From the NCBI RefSeq assembly GCF_963678635.1, contig NC_087062.1:928001-992000 (forward strand): a stretch of DNA of 64,000 nucleotides, given 5' to 3'. The position numbers and the translations under genes are program-made. Source of the DNA: Symsagittifera roscoffensis (Eukaryota; Xenacoelomorpha; Acoela; Convolutidae). Every line of letters starts with the position of its first letter. Within the stretch, counting starts at the first letter, position 1. This document shows, one piece after another, positions 1-12,070 of the stretch. The notes beneath the pieces are model-generated. The model was not told where the DNA came from. It was given only the letters and a program-made list of their open reading frames with translations, and did not search any database.

Positions 1-153
1 TGGGAAATGAATCTAGTGGAAAGACCGGTTTTGAATACTATGCTCAATCCCGAAAGAGTTAGGTTGGTGGCAACTACTCTGTATTGTTTCATGTTACTTG
101 CTTCATTTTTTTTTCTACTGCTCCTAGGGCCGTCTTGTCCGCTCGATTTGATG
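1..153 (+). CDS. possible internal exon of a membrane protein, cut by window start
   Basis: Frame 1 is open from the first base to 153 and ends at ATG|GTAAGA, a strong 5' splice donor at 154. It encodes about 51 residues: a polar start (NLVERPVLNTMLNPERVR) followed by a hydrophobic, Leu/Phe-rich segment (about residues 22-43) that could span a membrane. I do not recognise the family. A good 3' acceptor with a pyrimidine tract lies at about 730 (tatttgatttcag), but continuing in phase 0 from there meets a stop at once, so that exon would be 3' UTR or belong to another transcript. The call rests only on the open frame, the donor and the hydrophobic segment. Confidence 0.35.
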
Positions 154-319
154 GTAAGAGTTTCAAGTAATATTTAAATTTGGATTTAAAAAACAAGTCT
201 AAAGACAGAAGGACATGAGTGGCCGATAATTAGCTAATAATTTAGTCAAAAGAAAGAGTCCGCGTTATATCAGCACAATTGCCTAATTGCAGCTTAGCCT
301 CCAACTACCTAACTAAACG

Positions 320-351
<32 letters not shown>

Positions 352-3300
352 GAGAGTTTTAAATAATCAACTGACTACAGTAACTCCACGCAACTACTCA
401 GTTCGACCTGCTGAATTTAATAGTGTCTGTACGGATCACTTTTCCTTTGAGGTAATTTAACTGATATCTTAACTTCAGGAGAACCATATATCTGTTGACT
501 TCGCAATGTCTCGTCTCCAATAATTGTTCACGAACCAACTCAGAACCAACTAAATTCTTACTCAGTACAATTTATTCTCTACCTAACTGAAACTTAACGA
601 ATTGCTCGCACAGCACAATTGTTATCTCACTAGCTACTGTTAACTAAAGTTCACTAACATCGCAATAATTAATCTGACTAAAGGTAGACAATCTGTTACT
701 TTTTCTTTATCTTTGTCTATTTGATTTCAGTTGTGATTAAGGTTATTATCGACGCTAAAAGAACTGACACTTATTCTGGTAACTCCTACGTAATGTCGCA
801 AGCGAAATTTTCCCCTGGCGACTTTAGTTGAAAATGCCATGTCTATCGTAGGTATCTTTAAAGTAGTTGTGCAAATATCCATTCACTTTTTACCGCTAAA
901 TCAGGTTGTGCCTGATTAGCCAATTTTCCTAGGTCTTTAATTAGTTATCCCGTTAATGTTCCGACTTCTCGGGGTTAGTGGAAGACACTTTTCACGGGTC
1001 GCTAACTCGCTCCAAGCATCTGAAAATCCCAACTATGCTTTCTTCCAATCCCGAAGTTCTAGCTATCAGGGGAATGTGGTTCAATTATTAGGGGTCAAAT
1101 TGTGCCATAAACTCACCTCCGGGGAGCTTGGTAAAATCCCGTCACTTCATGTTGTTTAGGAAAGATACTTCCCATGCCACGCTTCTGTTACTTCCAATTG
1201 CCTCTCGGACTACTTATCTATATTCTGATTGAGTTTCTATCGATAACTCATACGCCGAGCAGAGTTGAACCCAATGTTTGCCAAGTCCACTTTAATTAGT
1301 TGCACTAATTCAATGTTACAATGTAAAATCTATACCCTCTTCAGCTTCTGATTCAGTTACCAATAGATAAGTTCACTCCAAATTTTAAGTACGATGACCG
1401 ATTCTCGTTCCCAAAATTATGGGGCTGGAGAATACGCCACTTCCTGGAGGTAACCTTGGGATATTATATGCAATTTCCATCTCCTAAACGCCCGCAAGTC
1501 ATCCCCGGGTCATTCTTACATGTTTGGTTTCAGAATTTCATAGGGATTCTAGTTACCAAGTCTCATCCATAGCACCTTAAATTTTTTCAATTTATCCGAC
1601 CTCTAAGGTTCAGTATCACGTTTCTAGTGGCTCAGTGCTCTTAACACCGGAAGTAGTCGCCGGTGGTGTTTTACTCACAAGAGGATTTTTTGGGGGGTCG
1701 GTTTATTTTGTCTACTGTCCTCATAAAATTGCTTTTTTTCCTGTTTAAGGGTGTTTTTTTCAAGTGCTAATAACTTCCGGTCCAATCGCTTGATAAGGCT
1801 CATTTTATAGTGCACGAAATTCCTTGTACCTACGTATCTTATCCCAAATTGTTTGCTCTCTGCGTTTAACTGCACCTGAAAAACGATTCGCTATTAGGGT
1901 TGGGGACTGTTTGCTTAAGGAATAACACCAGAAATAGGAAAATAGATTGTGTGGGGTTCTAAATTCAAGCCCACCTCAATTAGGTCCATCACAGATAATT
2001 TTTGGTCCCAATCATATCACTGCATGCTTGTTCTGATAGGGCTCTTTACCTCTGAGAAACGTTATCACTTGCTCCAGGGTTGTAGGTCGTTAACAAAAAA
2101 CCTCAAAAAATGCAAAGTTTGTCTTGACATTTGTTATACTCATTGACGTCATAGTTCTGTCGCTAGAGACAATCTATCAAATAATTACAACATTTTCAGA
2201 CAGATTAGGACTTATCATTCTTGATTTGTGATCTCAAATGGGTTATGAAAATTGAGTATTTGTTTACAGCTAGAAACTTTTAAAACTTTTCGCGTAAGGG
2301 TCCAATGAAGCATATTTTAGAGCTAAATCTAATTTTCGACTTTTAAAGCTAGAATAATTTTCTTCACGGACATAAAATTATAAAAGCGTTCACTTAAGGG
2401 TCCAATGAAGCATCCTAAGCTAAAAAATGACCTTTTTTGCAATTCGCTTTAATTTTTATTATTTTTTTATATGCTTCAAATTCTAGTAGCAAAATGTTTC
2501 TCCTCTTTGCTCAGCAAACGGTAGATTCTTTTCAGGGTTGATTTATACTGAAACGTCTTTTTCAACATACAGGAAGAAATATTCAAACGAAAAACTAATA
2601 CTAAACTTTCTGTTTTTTGTTCCAGGCTTTCGAGTTCTGCAGTTACTCCGGTTTAAAAAAAAAGCTCTCTGGTCAGCCCAGCTCTCTGAACTTTGAAGCT
2701 TTCTGGTGATTCAAAAAAAATGAATTTTCCGACGTTCAAACAAAAAGCGGATTATTTATTTGTGGAGGATTTTTATTCAGACAATTTTCGACTTCCTAGC
2801 TGAAAATTTCTGACAAACATTTTTATACCATCAGATTGATATGTTTTTCATATTAATTTAGTCAGTTTTCGAATTAGTCTTAAATTGCAGACGAAACACT
2901 GAGGGCTTTGTCATGATATACTTAACAATTTTCACAAGGCAACGAAAACGTTTTCTAGTTAAATTCAATTGAGTGTGTCATGGTTGTTTGTTGATTGATA
3001 GCACTTTGCGTTTCTCGAAATTTTTTTCTTTACGTCGAAAAACTCTCATCATACAATTTAACAAAAATTACAAAAATTCGAAAAAAATTGTATCATAATC
3101 TTTTTCTCAAGAACAAATGGTAAAATTGATGAACCCACAATTCATACAAACATTTCTGGAAATTCAAAAAATTGGCTTGCTAACCTTGCATCTCAACAAA
3201 AAAAATGAAAAGGTTGGCTTACTTCCATACGAACTAAATGAATTTTTTTGTTAGGATAAAACTACACTTGTGAAGAAAACTTTGCATGTGTTTTTCAAAA

Positions 3301-4730
3301 TAAAAACTATCTAGCAATTTTAAACCATTTTTTAGGTATTTTTAAGTACAAAATTTGCTAGTTTAACTTAAAAGGTAAGTATGTAAACTCAAAAAGTCTG
3401 TAGAATTATGGTCTTTGATTCTAATGAAAGACAAAAAAAACTATTCAGGGGAACAATACAGCTAAAGAAACTTGCGTAATTCATTTTACACCAGCAGCAA
3501 ACCAAATGAGTATTCAAAAAAAACTTTACATTGACTGGATCGGCTCAACTAAGAACTGTAATGGAAAGTTTATTCATACCAGAACAAGAAGAGCACAATA
3601 ACTAAACTAGAAACGCTTAGCAAAAGTTAACTCAATTTGAGGTTGGAAAACTTAAGATTAAGAGAGATTGATAACACATTTTTAGAATTTATGAATTCAA
3701 TTTGACATTGTTGAAATTAATTAAGAAGGCCCGAACAACCTATTTCAAAGACAAGGTAAATTATCAGACAAAATTAGAGCCTATTCCTGTTAAGTTGAAA
3801 AATAACAAAAAATTTTCAGTTAAAAAACAAGATCTTGCCTTTAACTTCCCGAGCGCCATTGACGGGCCCTAACTAGGCAGAAAAAAAGATCTACTTTTTC
3901 TATACTGACCTATTCAAAACTGATTCTGAAGATACTATTCTGTGAACAAAATTTGTGAAGAAAAACCTAGTAACCAGCTTCAAAAATGTTGCTCATCGGC
4001 CGTGTTTTGATTTGAAATTCTTGTCAAATTACGAAATTTTTTTTAAATTGTGAGTTAGTTATATGGCCTCATACTGCTTCTTTGGAGCAAATATTTGTTA
4101 AAAATTGCTTTTGTGCTTGTACTTGCTTTTGATAAACGCTTAATCTTCTGTTGATAAAACTTAATTTGTTATAAATAAAAGATTGTTTATTCAGTTCTTC
4201 TGGTTAACAGCAAATATCCATACAAAATGATAGCTTGAAAAAAGTTGTGCTATCATTCCATATCTTTTTATTTTTTGTTCCGACCGTTAGAAAAATGGAG
4301 AGAAACTTTCTATTCTGTTGTGTTTTAGTTTTTTTATTTTTTTTTATTTCCATTTAAAATCACATGTTACAAACACTCACCGGAAAAACTCGAGTGATAT
4401 ATCAAATTGAAACCTCTGCAGTCTTGAGTAAATCGATATTGAAAATTGATAACAACTTCTCTCAATATCAAGAAAAACTGGATTGAAATTTTTGATTTTT
4501 TTTTCAGTTTCGAGCGAATAAAGAGAACGAGCAGGCCTACTACAGCTTGTTTCTTGGCCTGCAGCAAAAACAGTTGTTGAAAATCATTTTGCGACTGAAA
4601 TGACCCTTAATTTTGCGGTTTGCTTGCCTTATTCTTTCGCGGAAAATTTGCCCAATAAAATAAGGCCGTATGAAAAGTTTTGTGATACAAGTTCTCAAAA
4701 TTGCTGAAAATTCAATGCAAAACATTTGCC
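154..4730. other. long stretch without a supported gene
   Basis: All frames hold only short ORFs (under 70 codons) without recognisable domains. Apart from the microsatellite, the one structured signal is an 18-bp word (AAGGGTCCAATGAAGCAT) at 2296-2313 and again at 2396-2413, exactly 100 bp apart. The stretch from 2.2 to 4.7 kb is AT-rich with many homopolymer runs and looks like intergenic or intronic DNA. Confidence 0.6.
321..350. repeat. (TC)n microsatellite
   Basis: About 14 tandem TC dinucleotides followed by AGAGAG, so the end can fold on itself. It is a simple sequence repeat with no other signal around it. Confidence 0.95.
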
Positions 4731-4938
4731 TCTAAATCGTAACTATCACCATATCTTTCTTCCCATCTTGATTCTGAATGAAAGATCACAACATGTCATG
4801 CGGCTTCAATACTTATTCAGTATCTAACTGAAAAAGTTAGTTAAGAAATGTATGGATGAAATTGAGCTTAAAATTTCTAATGATTATTTCAAATTGGACT
4901 GTCCAACAATTTTTTAAAAGTTTCACTATACTGGTACT

Positions 4939-5175
4939 TCAATGATGTTTTTTTTTGGCTGCGCGGTTAATATTGAATGATGGCAATCGTTTATCATTGT
5001 AACTTTCTCGTGTGACTACGGTTGTGGACTTACACACTCCCATCTCACATTTGAAATGTTTCGAACATTCTGCACTATATCCACAAGGTTTTGCATAAAT
5101 TCCATCTGAAATTGAAATCCAGAAAGCCGAGAAAATAATCGACAGCAAAACGAGATTTTTACCAAAAAGCATCAT
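4939..5175 (-). CDS. small secreted four-cysteine protein, copy 1
   Basis: A 78-residue protein read from the ATG at 5175. An in-frame upstream ATG exists at 5217, but 5175 aligns with the start of the paralogue at 6301 and sits directly before the hydrophobic signal peptide. The signal (LVLLSIIFSAFWISIS) probably ends near residue 24-28, just before KPC. The mature part has four cysteines spaced C-x5-C-x5-C-x4-C (CGYSAEC, KHFKC, EMGVC), then a Thr/Arg-rich stretch and a basic Lys/His tail. The pattern recalls short EB-like or knottin-like secreted modules, but I cannot assign a family or function. A TATAAATA box lies 70 bp upstream. It appears intronless. Secretion is inferred from the leader. 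Confidence 0.65.
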   Translation of the reverse strand: MMLFGKNLVLLSIIFSAFWISISDGIYAKPCGYSAECSKHFKCEMGVCKSTTVVTRESYNDKRLPSFNINRAAKKKHH

Positions 5176-5244
5176 TATGGCAATTTTTTTGATTTTGTTT
5201 GCAAGAAATGGTTTCAAAAATCGAAAATTTTAATTGTATCTCAG

Positions 5245-5252
5245 TATTTATA
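5245..5252 (-). promoter_or_regulatory. TATA box of secreted-peptide copy 1
   Basis: TATAAATA on the minus strand, 70 bp upstream of the chosen ATG at 5175. The paralogue has a TTTAAATA-type box at the matching place, with a shared CTGAG/CTAAG downstream edge. Confidence 0.55.
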
Positions 5253-6070
5253 GTGACAAAAGGGACGCAGCATATTGTCAATAATATGATATCGTCGGAT
5301 CAAAAGAAAAGCAACAGGTTGAGAAATAGGCACACCGTCTCTGTAGGCTGCACTGTCAAAAAGTCAGACCCAATTTTAGCGCCGAAGAACAGTTTTTGAA
5401 AATCACAGTATATTGGCGTCAAGAGTTTTTAGGGTTGGTTTTTTTTTGGACTATCTACTTTTTTGCACTAAGTTTCAACTCATAATGTTCATTTTTGTGT
5501 TTTCAAAGCGCAAAGTACTCATTTCGCCAAAAATATTTTTGGAAAAATTACTAGCCATACGTTTTCTTCAATTGACAATTGTATGGTACATTTTTTTCTC
5601 TAGATATCATGTATGGTTGTCTGTGATAACCATTTTTTTGACTATGCAGGAATGCCTCTGGAATCAAAAATCATTAACTTTTGCTACTAGATGGCGAATG
5701 ATTGGTATATTTAATGATCGAGTTTTTTTCTAAATTCTGAACTGCCGAAGTAATCTTTTAAAGCAACTAATATGTGATCGATTCTATTCAGCGCGAATCA
5801 CCACTGGTTTCGCTGAAAGTTCAAAACCACTCACTTTTCCATGCACTTAAAATCATAACTATCACCATGACTTTTCTGAATCAAATATGGAGCACAAAAT
5901 GTCATGCAAACTTAATACCTAGCCAGTATCTAACTCAAAAGGAAAACTATTGGTTCGGTTGACTTCTATCAAATGTATTTGAAGTTATAATTTAAACAAT
6001 TAATTATAATTTTATTACCCTTTATATTTGTTCAAACCTCAACCATGATGGCGCTTCAATGCATGTTGTT

Positions 6071-6301
6071 TTATCTTGTTTCGGCTGCGCGGCTGCTTCT
6101 GAATGAGAACAATCTGTTATCATTGTGACTATTTCGTGTGACTACTCTTGAAGACTTGCAAAATCCCATCTCACATTTGAAATCTTTTGGACACTCACGA
6201 GTATACCCACAAGGTTGCGACCGTATTGCCTCTGCCACTGAGATGCAGAAAGCCGAGAGGATAATTGACAGCAAAACAAGATATTTTTCAAAAAGAAGCA
6301 T
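6071..6301 (-). CDS. small secreted four-cysteine protein, copy 2
   Basis: A 76-residue protein starting at the ATG at 6301 with a clear signal peptide (LVLLSIILSAFCISVAEA), cleaved probably just before or after IRS. The mature part repeats the cysteine spacing of its neighbour (CGYTREC, KDFKC, EMGFC) and the VVTR.S.ND.RL.SF motif that follows. The C-terminus differs, ending RAAETR rather than in Lys/His. An AATAAA polyadenylation signal on this strand lies at 6011-6016, about 55 nt past the stop. The gene and its flanks are a tandem duplicate of the 4.9-kb gene, same orientation, about 1.13 kb apart. Both frames stayed open through many substitutions, which argues for function. No family assignment. 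Confidence 0.68.
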   Translation of the reverse strand: MLLFEKYLVLLSIILSAFCISVAEAIRSQPCGYTRECPKDFKCEMGFCKSSRVVTRNSHNDNRLFSFRSSRAAETR

Positions 6302-6371
6302 TTCGACCAGTTTTTCTAATCTGTGTTAAAATCAAATAAGGGTTTGAATAATTTATCTGTTCGTACCTTAG

Positions 6372-6379
6372 TATTTAAA
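6372..6379 (-). promoter_or_regulatory. TATA-like box of secreted-peptide copy 2
   Basis: TTTAAATA on the minus strand, 71 bp upstream of the ATG at 6301, matching the 70-bp spacing in the paralogue. A short upstream block (the ATCGTCGGAT word) is also shared by both copies. Confidence 0.5.
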
Positions 6380-6479
6380 GCAGTAAAAACAACATAACAG
6401 ATTGTTGATACGATTTTATCGTCGGATAAAAAGGAGACGAAGAGGGTAAGAAGTAGTTAAATAGTATCTGTAGGCTGAA

Positions 6480-7508
6480 CTGTCGCGTAGATAACATTCA
6501 ATGAATGTATGATTTCTTGAGATATCCATTATAAACTGTATTCATCAGCTGCTTTGACTTTTCAACACATTGAAAACTGTTTAGGGAAAAATAATATTGT
6601 ACGATAACTAACTTTAGCCTTGACCCATCAGACTTGCCAAAAAACTATTTATTTAGACAGTTAGGCGCTGTCAAATAACTCAGGGAAAAAGATTGGGGCG
6701 CATAAAATTGTTCTGATGGGATTGTATATGTTAGGTAAAAACTATATTAGGCGAAACCAAAAGTGCTAAGTTTAGGCAAAAATGTTGATTGAAAAACTGT
6801 ATTTTCTTAAGCTAAAAGAGTCCTAATAATTCTGCAAATATATAAAAAGCGGCTGAAGACTACAAACCCAGGAGGCAGGTCGCGCGTAGCCCGTTTGCAG
6901 CGATAACCGGTTCAAATTTTTGTAAGGAGGCCAGCCCTCTATTGGCAAGCTCGTAGCACGTTGGCGCAATGCATTGGTCACTATTTTGCTTTTGACTTGC
7001 TCATTTGCACAATATTGCGTGCGTTTGGTAATTAGAAATTGCATGGCGTAGCTAATCAATGCGATTTATGCTCAAGTACCTAATTCTTTAATCAAAACTT
7101 TTGCCAAACGTTTACCGTTTTGTTTTGGCCTAATATAGCAGCCCTGTTTCGACTTTCAAAGTGCTTGCTTTTTTATTAGACAAACTGTTACTTTTTACTA
7201 GCGACTTTTGAAAGTTAAATTTCACATCAATGAAAAATTTAATACTCCGAGCTGAAATTCGGAAAATTATTTCACCTGTTATCATTTTTCATTATGTGAT
7301 ACAGAATTGAAGTTTGTCTGTTTGGCTGATTTGAGACAGTTGCCGAGCCATTTGTTCCCTTCTACTAATGCGGGACCAGCAAGTTAATCCGGCTCAGACA
7401 TCATTTCAACTTTATTTGAGGACGGCTAACTAGAACAAAAAAACTCCTCGCATTACATTTAATAGATCACTTTGTCACTTTGTACTTTAGATAGCGTGTG
7501 GCTGGAAC
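6480..7508. other. intergenic stretch with a dispersed repeat
   Basis: No supported gene. About 6849-6975 is a relatively GC-rich block that resembles 44,250-44,360: both share GATAACCGG, CAAATTT and TTGGCAAGCTC followed by CACGTTG, at similar spacing. It is probably a short interspersed element. A GGTTCAAAT word looks like a weak RNA polymerase III B box, but I could not confirm an A box. Confidence 0.5.
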
Positions 7509-7513
7509 ACTTT

Positions 7514-7763
7514 TGTGATAACTTAAGGTGTATCCTTGATAAGTAAATGTAAAACGAATAACTGATATCGTTAAATTAAACTCATGTCGTTAGTCTTTTC
7601 TATGCGAAGGTTTTCGTTCTTCACTCTCTGTCACACACACAGTGAAGTGACCGTTTTAGATATTCATGCTAGATAGCATTGAGTATATAATAACAATACA
7701 TAACAAATAATAATAATCTAACTTTCCAAGGTCACTGTGGCAGCAGTACTACACAGTACCACA
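7514..7763 (-). repeat. Gypsy-1 3' LTR
   Basis: 250 bp, matching 14180-14427 along its length. A short purine tract (AGGGGAA on the minus strand, 7764-7770) abuts it and is the likely plus-strand primer. The LTR contains a TATA-like GAGTATATAATAAC stretch. Confidence 0.93.
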
Positions 7764-8182
7764 TTCCCCTGAAGACAACAAAATTTATATACTACCATAT
7801 GAAATTTTTAAACACTGTGAGTTTTAATGCTTAGTTTAATTTTTATTGTTTTTAGGTTTGCTCTTTTTCCCTCTCTTTGCTTCTTTTTTTTTCTCCATCT
7901 GCAACGGCATTCTCCACGCGGCGTTCCATGATTTAGATACGTCAAGCGACGAGTGGCCAAATCGTCGTCTAAACAAGTGTCGTTCCAGCAGTCCAAATTG
8001 TGATTCCGTAGGTTTTCCGGTATCTGTTTGAAAATTTGCCATTCTTATCCGGTGTGCCTCGAGAGCTGCCATGTTCAAGTCAATAATGTCATCCTCACAA
8101 CGAATTAGTTTTACTGAGTGTGACACTGGGCTTCCGTACCGCTTCGGCCCTTGATTTTTATTTTGTCGACCACTTCGTCTGA

Positions 8183-9290
8183 CTACTGATGGTTCTTCCT
8201 CCTGTCCTGAATCATCAAAGAATCCTGGTGGGGGACCTCAAAGATTGAATCCGATTTTGATGTGAGGATTTCTTCCGCCTCTTTCTGGACACCTCTAGTC
8301 AAAACTTGTTCCGCTAGGTCCTCCCATTCCTCCGGTGTCATATCCTTATTCTGGAACGTATCCAAAAATTCTTTCTCGTCCGTTTGACGAGTGATGCGTT
8401 CAGTTCCATCATTTTTCTTTGGAGTCGACGAGTTTGGTGTAGCTTTCTCATCTTTCGGCTCTGTGGTTGCTGCTTTTGCGGCTTTTGTTTTTCGGGCTTC
8501 TTGCGCCGTCGGTTTGGATGAACCGCCCTGTTTGTTGTACGATAAGGGTCCTGCATGGTTCGGTTTTGCGCTTTTGACGGCCTCATTTAGGCGACTCCCC
8601 GCCTCTGTGTCCTTTGAGGTCACAATCGTCGGGCTACTTTGAAATTTTTCTTTAGTATTGATGTCCTCATTTGACACCGTACGATACTCCGTCTGATTCC
8701 AGTGAGCGTTCTCTTCGTCTGATTCACTTTTTATTTTTCTTCCCTTGCTGTTTTCTGCAGCTTACTTCTCTATTCTGGAACGTATCTAAAAATTCTTTCT
8801 CGTCCGTTTGACGAGTGATGCGTTCAGTTCCATCGTTTTTCTTTGGAGTCGACGAGTTTGGTGTAGCTTTCTCATCTTTCGGCTCTGTGGTTGCTGCTTT
8901 TGCAGCTTTTGTTTTTCGGGCTTCTTGCGCCGTCGGTTTGGATGAACCGCCCTGTTTGTTGTACGATAAGGGTCCTGCATGGTTCGGTTTTGCGCTTTTG
9001 ACGGCCTCATTTAGGCCACTCCCCGCCTCTGTGTCCTTTGAGGTCACAATCGTCGGGCTACTCTGAAATTTTTCTTTGGTATTGATGTCCTCATTTGACA
9101 CCGTACGATACTCCGTCTGATTCCAGTGAGCGTTCTCTTCGTCCGATTCATTTTTTATTTCTTCTTCCCTTGCTGTTTTCTGCAGCTTACTTCTCGATTC
9201 CTCCCGAGTTGGGCTCCTTTTTTGTTCTGATCTCTTCGCTGCAGATGCTGAAGATGGTGTTTCGGTAGATGGTGTTTCGACGATTATTTT
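8183..9290 (-). pseudogene. Gypsy-1 post-integrase region with 424-bp tandem duplication
   Basis: Polar Lys/Ser/Thr/Glu-rich sequence follows the integrase. Two copies lie at about 8348-8771 and 8772-9195, differing at only a few bases. The repeat length (424) is not a multiple of three, so the duplication itself shifts the frame. Each copy encodes a nearly identical stretch starting MSNEDINTKEKFQSS. It is likely the low-complexity C-terminal tail of Pol. No domain is recognised. Confidence 0.7.
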
Positions 9291-9829
9291 TCCCTTGAGT
9301 GGGAATGTTAGGGCTTTTCCACTCTTTCTTTGCTCGTTTTTCCGGAGAAGGTTGCCTGACAGGAGTTCAGTGTCGTTCTACGGCTTGTCCTCTATAAATC
9401 CTTGCTCCCATGAGTACAATAGCTCCTTTCTTAACTCCGAATTTATAGTGCTAATCTCGTCCACTATCCTTCTTATGTCGTTGGCTGACGTATCTCTCCT
9501 TGTGGCGTTCCATCGTGCGTTAGTTAGCCTCTAACAACTTTTTCAGTTCCTTCGCTCGTTCTCGTTCTCGGGCGTCGAATGTATGAGGTTGAAACAGTTG
9601 GCTTATGTCCCGGGGGTTCTGCTCCTTCCTGACGTTTTTCACATTGTCCCTCGACTGGTCAATTCTTCTTTTCAGTTGAGAACCTGTTAGTGCAGAGCGT
9701 TTCAGATGTTCTTTATCTAAACGACAAAATTCGTTGATGAACTTAACTCTTAAAAATTTAAATTCAATTTTCGGTAATCTTCCAAAGTGTACTTCAAATG
9801 AGGACCTTATGATTGTTTTTTCTTTGTGT

Positions 9830-10720
9830 CCATCTTAGATCCCCAATTAATTACTTAGACAGAGTTTTATTGACAAAAACCTTTTCATCTAAAACCATAA
9901 CACCGAGTCTTCGTTTAAATGTTTGCATTGTTCTTTCGAATAGACCACACCCTCGGTGATCTCCCACCGGACAGAATTTTTGTTCTTCATTGTTTTCTGC
10001 ACAAAAAATTTTCACCGACTTTTGTTTGAATCCGGAAAATTGTTCTGTTTTAATTGACTCCGGTATTCCGTTTGTGTCGTAGAAATTTTATTGTTGGTTT
10101 TTCACCAGTGGATTTTGTGATCTTAACCGACAGCGAGTATCTATCAATAGCAACCAGTAAGCATATCTTCTTCCCTTTATGATCTTCAAGTGGTCCCGCA
10201 TAATCTAATTGTAATTCTTTGACTGGCTGCGTCAGCAGTGGCAGAGGTTTCGGCGAGTCTTTCGGAATGATATATTTGGCATTCTTACCATAGCGAGTGC
10301 AGATTCTACACCACTCGGCCAGATTGACAATGTCCTTGTGCATATGAGGCCATCACAATTAATTTGATATATCTAACATCACATCCTGGCCGGAATGGCC
10401 CTGATGATATCTTTTTAGTACTGCCTGGTTTAGCTTTTCCGGCACTGCTAATCGATTGTCGACTAGAATACAATCGTCCACTACTGACAGCTGATGCCAA
10501 AGGGTTAGTGCATGGTCCCATGAGTTCGAACCCGTGGCGGTCGTTTCGTTCCACTACCCTTCTCAACCTGTCCATCCACATGTCCTCTGTTAAGAGCTCG
10601 GCGAGTATACTTTTGCCCGATATCTTTGTTAGGTTCAAGGGTCCGCTTACGGAGTGCAGCTGCTCCGCCAGACGAAATTCATTTCTCCGGGACATGTGGC
10701 CAACCCCTCGAGTGGTGTAG
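9830..10720 (-). pseudogene. pol: Gypsy-1 integrase, broken
   Basis: The HHCC zinc domain is visible on the minus strand across two frames: RYHQGHSGQDVML then LAEWCRICTRYGKN. The catalytic core follows with LDYAGPL (first Asp), IDRYS, and further on GIPESIKTEQFSGFK and CPVGDHRGCGLFERTMQ. The expected second catalytic Asp reads as Glu (KTEQ), while the third acidic residue, in FERT, is kept. The upstream linker (SILAELLTEDMWMDRL) is typical of gypsy Pol. Stops and frameshifts break the ORF, so it is inactive. Confidence 0.82.
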
Positions 10721-10869
10721 TCCTTTGCGGTGGGGTCTGCAGTAATCGGATCTACCACGGCGTATCCTGGGGATTTGGTCTGAGCTTTTGGGCTGTCGGG
10801 CAGGTATTTGTACTTCCTATTACCTGCCCGATGTATTGGATCACGTGCTTCCAATATGTCACCGACGAT

Positions 10870-12070
10870 TCATCAAACGAGGCCATTTCTGCAAACGTCA
10901 CACGCCTCATTTCCCAGTGCTCAAAGACGTAAGTGCGAACCTTGGGGAGCCTTGCTTCGGCAAACGCAAGCCTTGGGGGTCACTCGACATTTTTGTGTTG
11001 CGCATGCCCCGGCTGGATACGGCCTTGAAAGCCACCAGATCAAGTACCATTAGTTGTCTCGCATGTCCTCGGATAGTGTCGACTATTGGTACAACTTTCT
11101 GTGTTAGTGGAGACCAGAAACGGGGGACTATGTTCTACAGATCCCCTGATGTTGAGAAAGCTATTTGTGGAAAATGGGCTTTCCCGAAGTTGCCATGAAT
11201 GGTAACCGCCACAATGCTTTTAGTACTGTGGATCCTATGATGTAATCTTAGGAAGGGTTCATACCCGGTGACTTTAAAAAGCTCGGATTCGTAAGGTGGG
11301 TAGCTAGGCAACTTGTTACCCTCTAAGAATAGTGCATCTTGGTGAAACTAACTCTCAGTGATGGTCATTTATGACTATGAGAATACTGAGGACTTATGGG
11401 TTTTCCCCTGTTAGATCCACTTCTATGACTTTGATGCCTCCGCCGTTTTTGTCCCTTGTATCACTCTCCCTTCTTGCGTTTGGAGTCTGTCTTGATGATT
11501 TTGCTTCTAGTTCAAGCATGGAGCTTGGGTTGTCTTCTCTCTCTGCTCCGACTAGGTCCCAAAAAGAAACAACTGCTTGTCCTGATGTCACAGTTGATGT
11601 TGATGGTCCGTACTGGTCATTGTTTGCCTTTAAGTATCGCTCCAACGCTCTCTATTCAATCAGAGGAATGTCGTCTGAGTCCGAATTTTCAGAATCTGAC
11701 CGATTAGGGGTTCTTTGATTTTTCCTTGTCCGTTGAAATGTCGTCTTCGTGACTTCTTCTGTCAATGTGTCTCCACTGTTTCGTTCTTGTATCCTTACTG
11801 TTTTTCGTCCCTTTCCACTGTTCTGTTTGTTTTCGCCGATTTTAATTTAACTGTTCTTTCTGGTAAATTTTTCGTTTTTTAATTTTCCGATTCTGTTTGA
11901 ATTTTTGATTTTTTTTCAACCGACTGTATGGAATCACAACTCTTAGATAAACTGATTTCCGGTTTTGCTCTGTTTTCTCGTTGAAACGATAGCGAACTTG
12001 CATCGCTTTCGTTTCGGTCGAGCCTTTTTTGTTTTTGTCCGTTTTGGTTGCCATAGCAACCGTAGGATGA
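10870..12070 (-). other. unrecognised block replacing RT core and RNase H in Gypsy-1
   Basis: About 1.2 kb between the broken RT and the integrase linker. It has several polar short frames (for example 11,394-11,645 minus, rich in Ser/Thr/Glu) but no motif I can assign. RT fingers-palm and RNase H should lie here. It could be an insertion, DNA from another element, or very decayed sequence. Confidence 0.5.

Larger units (their letters stand above)
4735..6480. repeat. tandem segmental duplication carrying the two peptide genes
   Basis: Two direct copies, about 4735-5400 and 5845-6480. Shared blocks outside the coding regions include the AACTATCACCAT and AATGTCATGC words with a CAGTATCTAACT word downstream of the genes, and the ATCGTCGGAT and TCTGTAGGCTG words upstream. 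The 5.4-5.84 kb spacer is not clearly duplicated. Non-coding divergence is high, so the duplication is not recent. Confidence 0.75.

Noticed and set aside
956-1159. 67-codon plus-strand ORF
   Set aside because: No domain and no splice or promoter context to support it.
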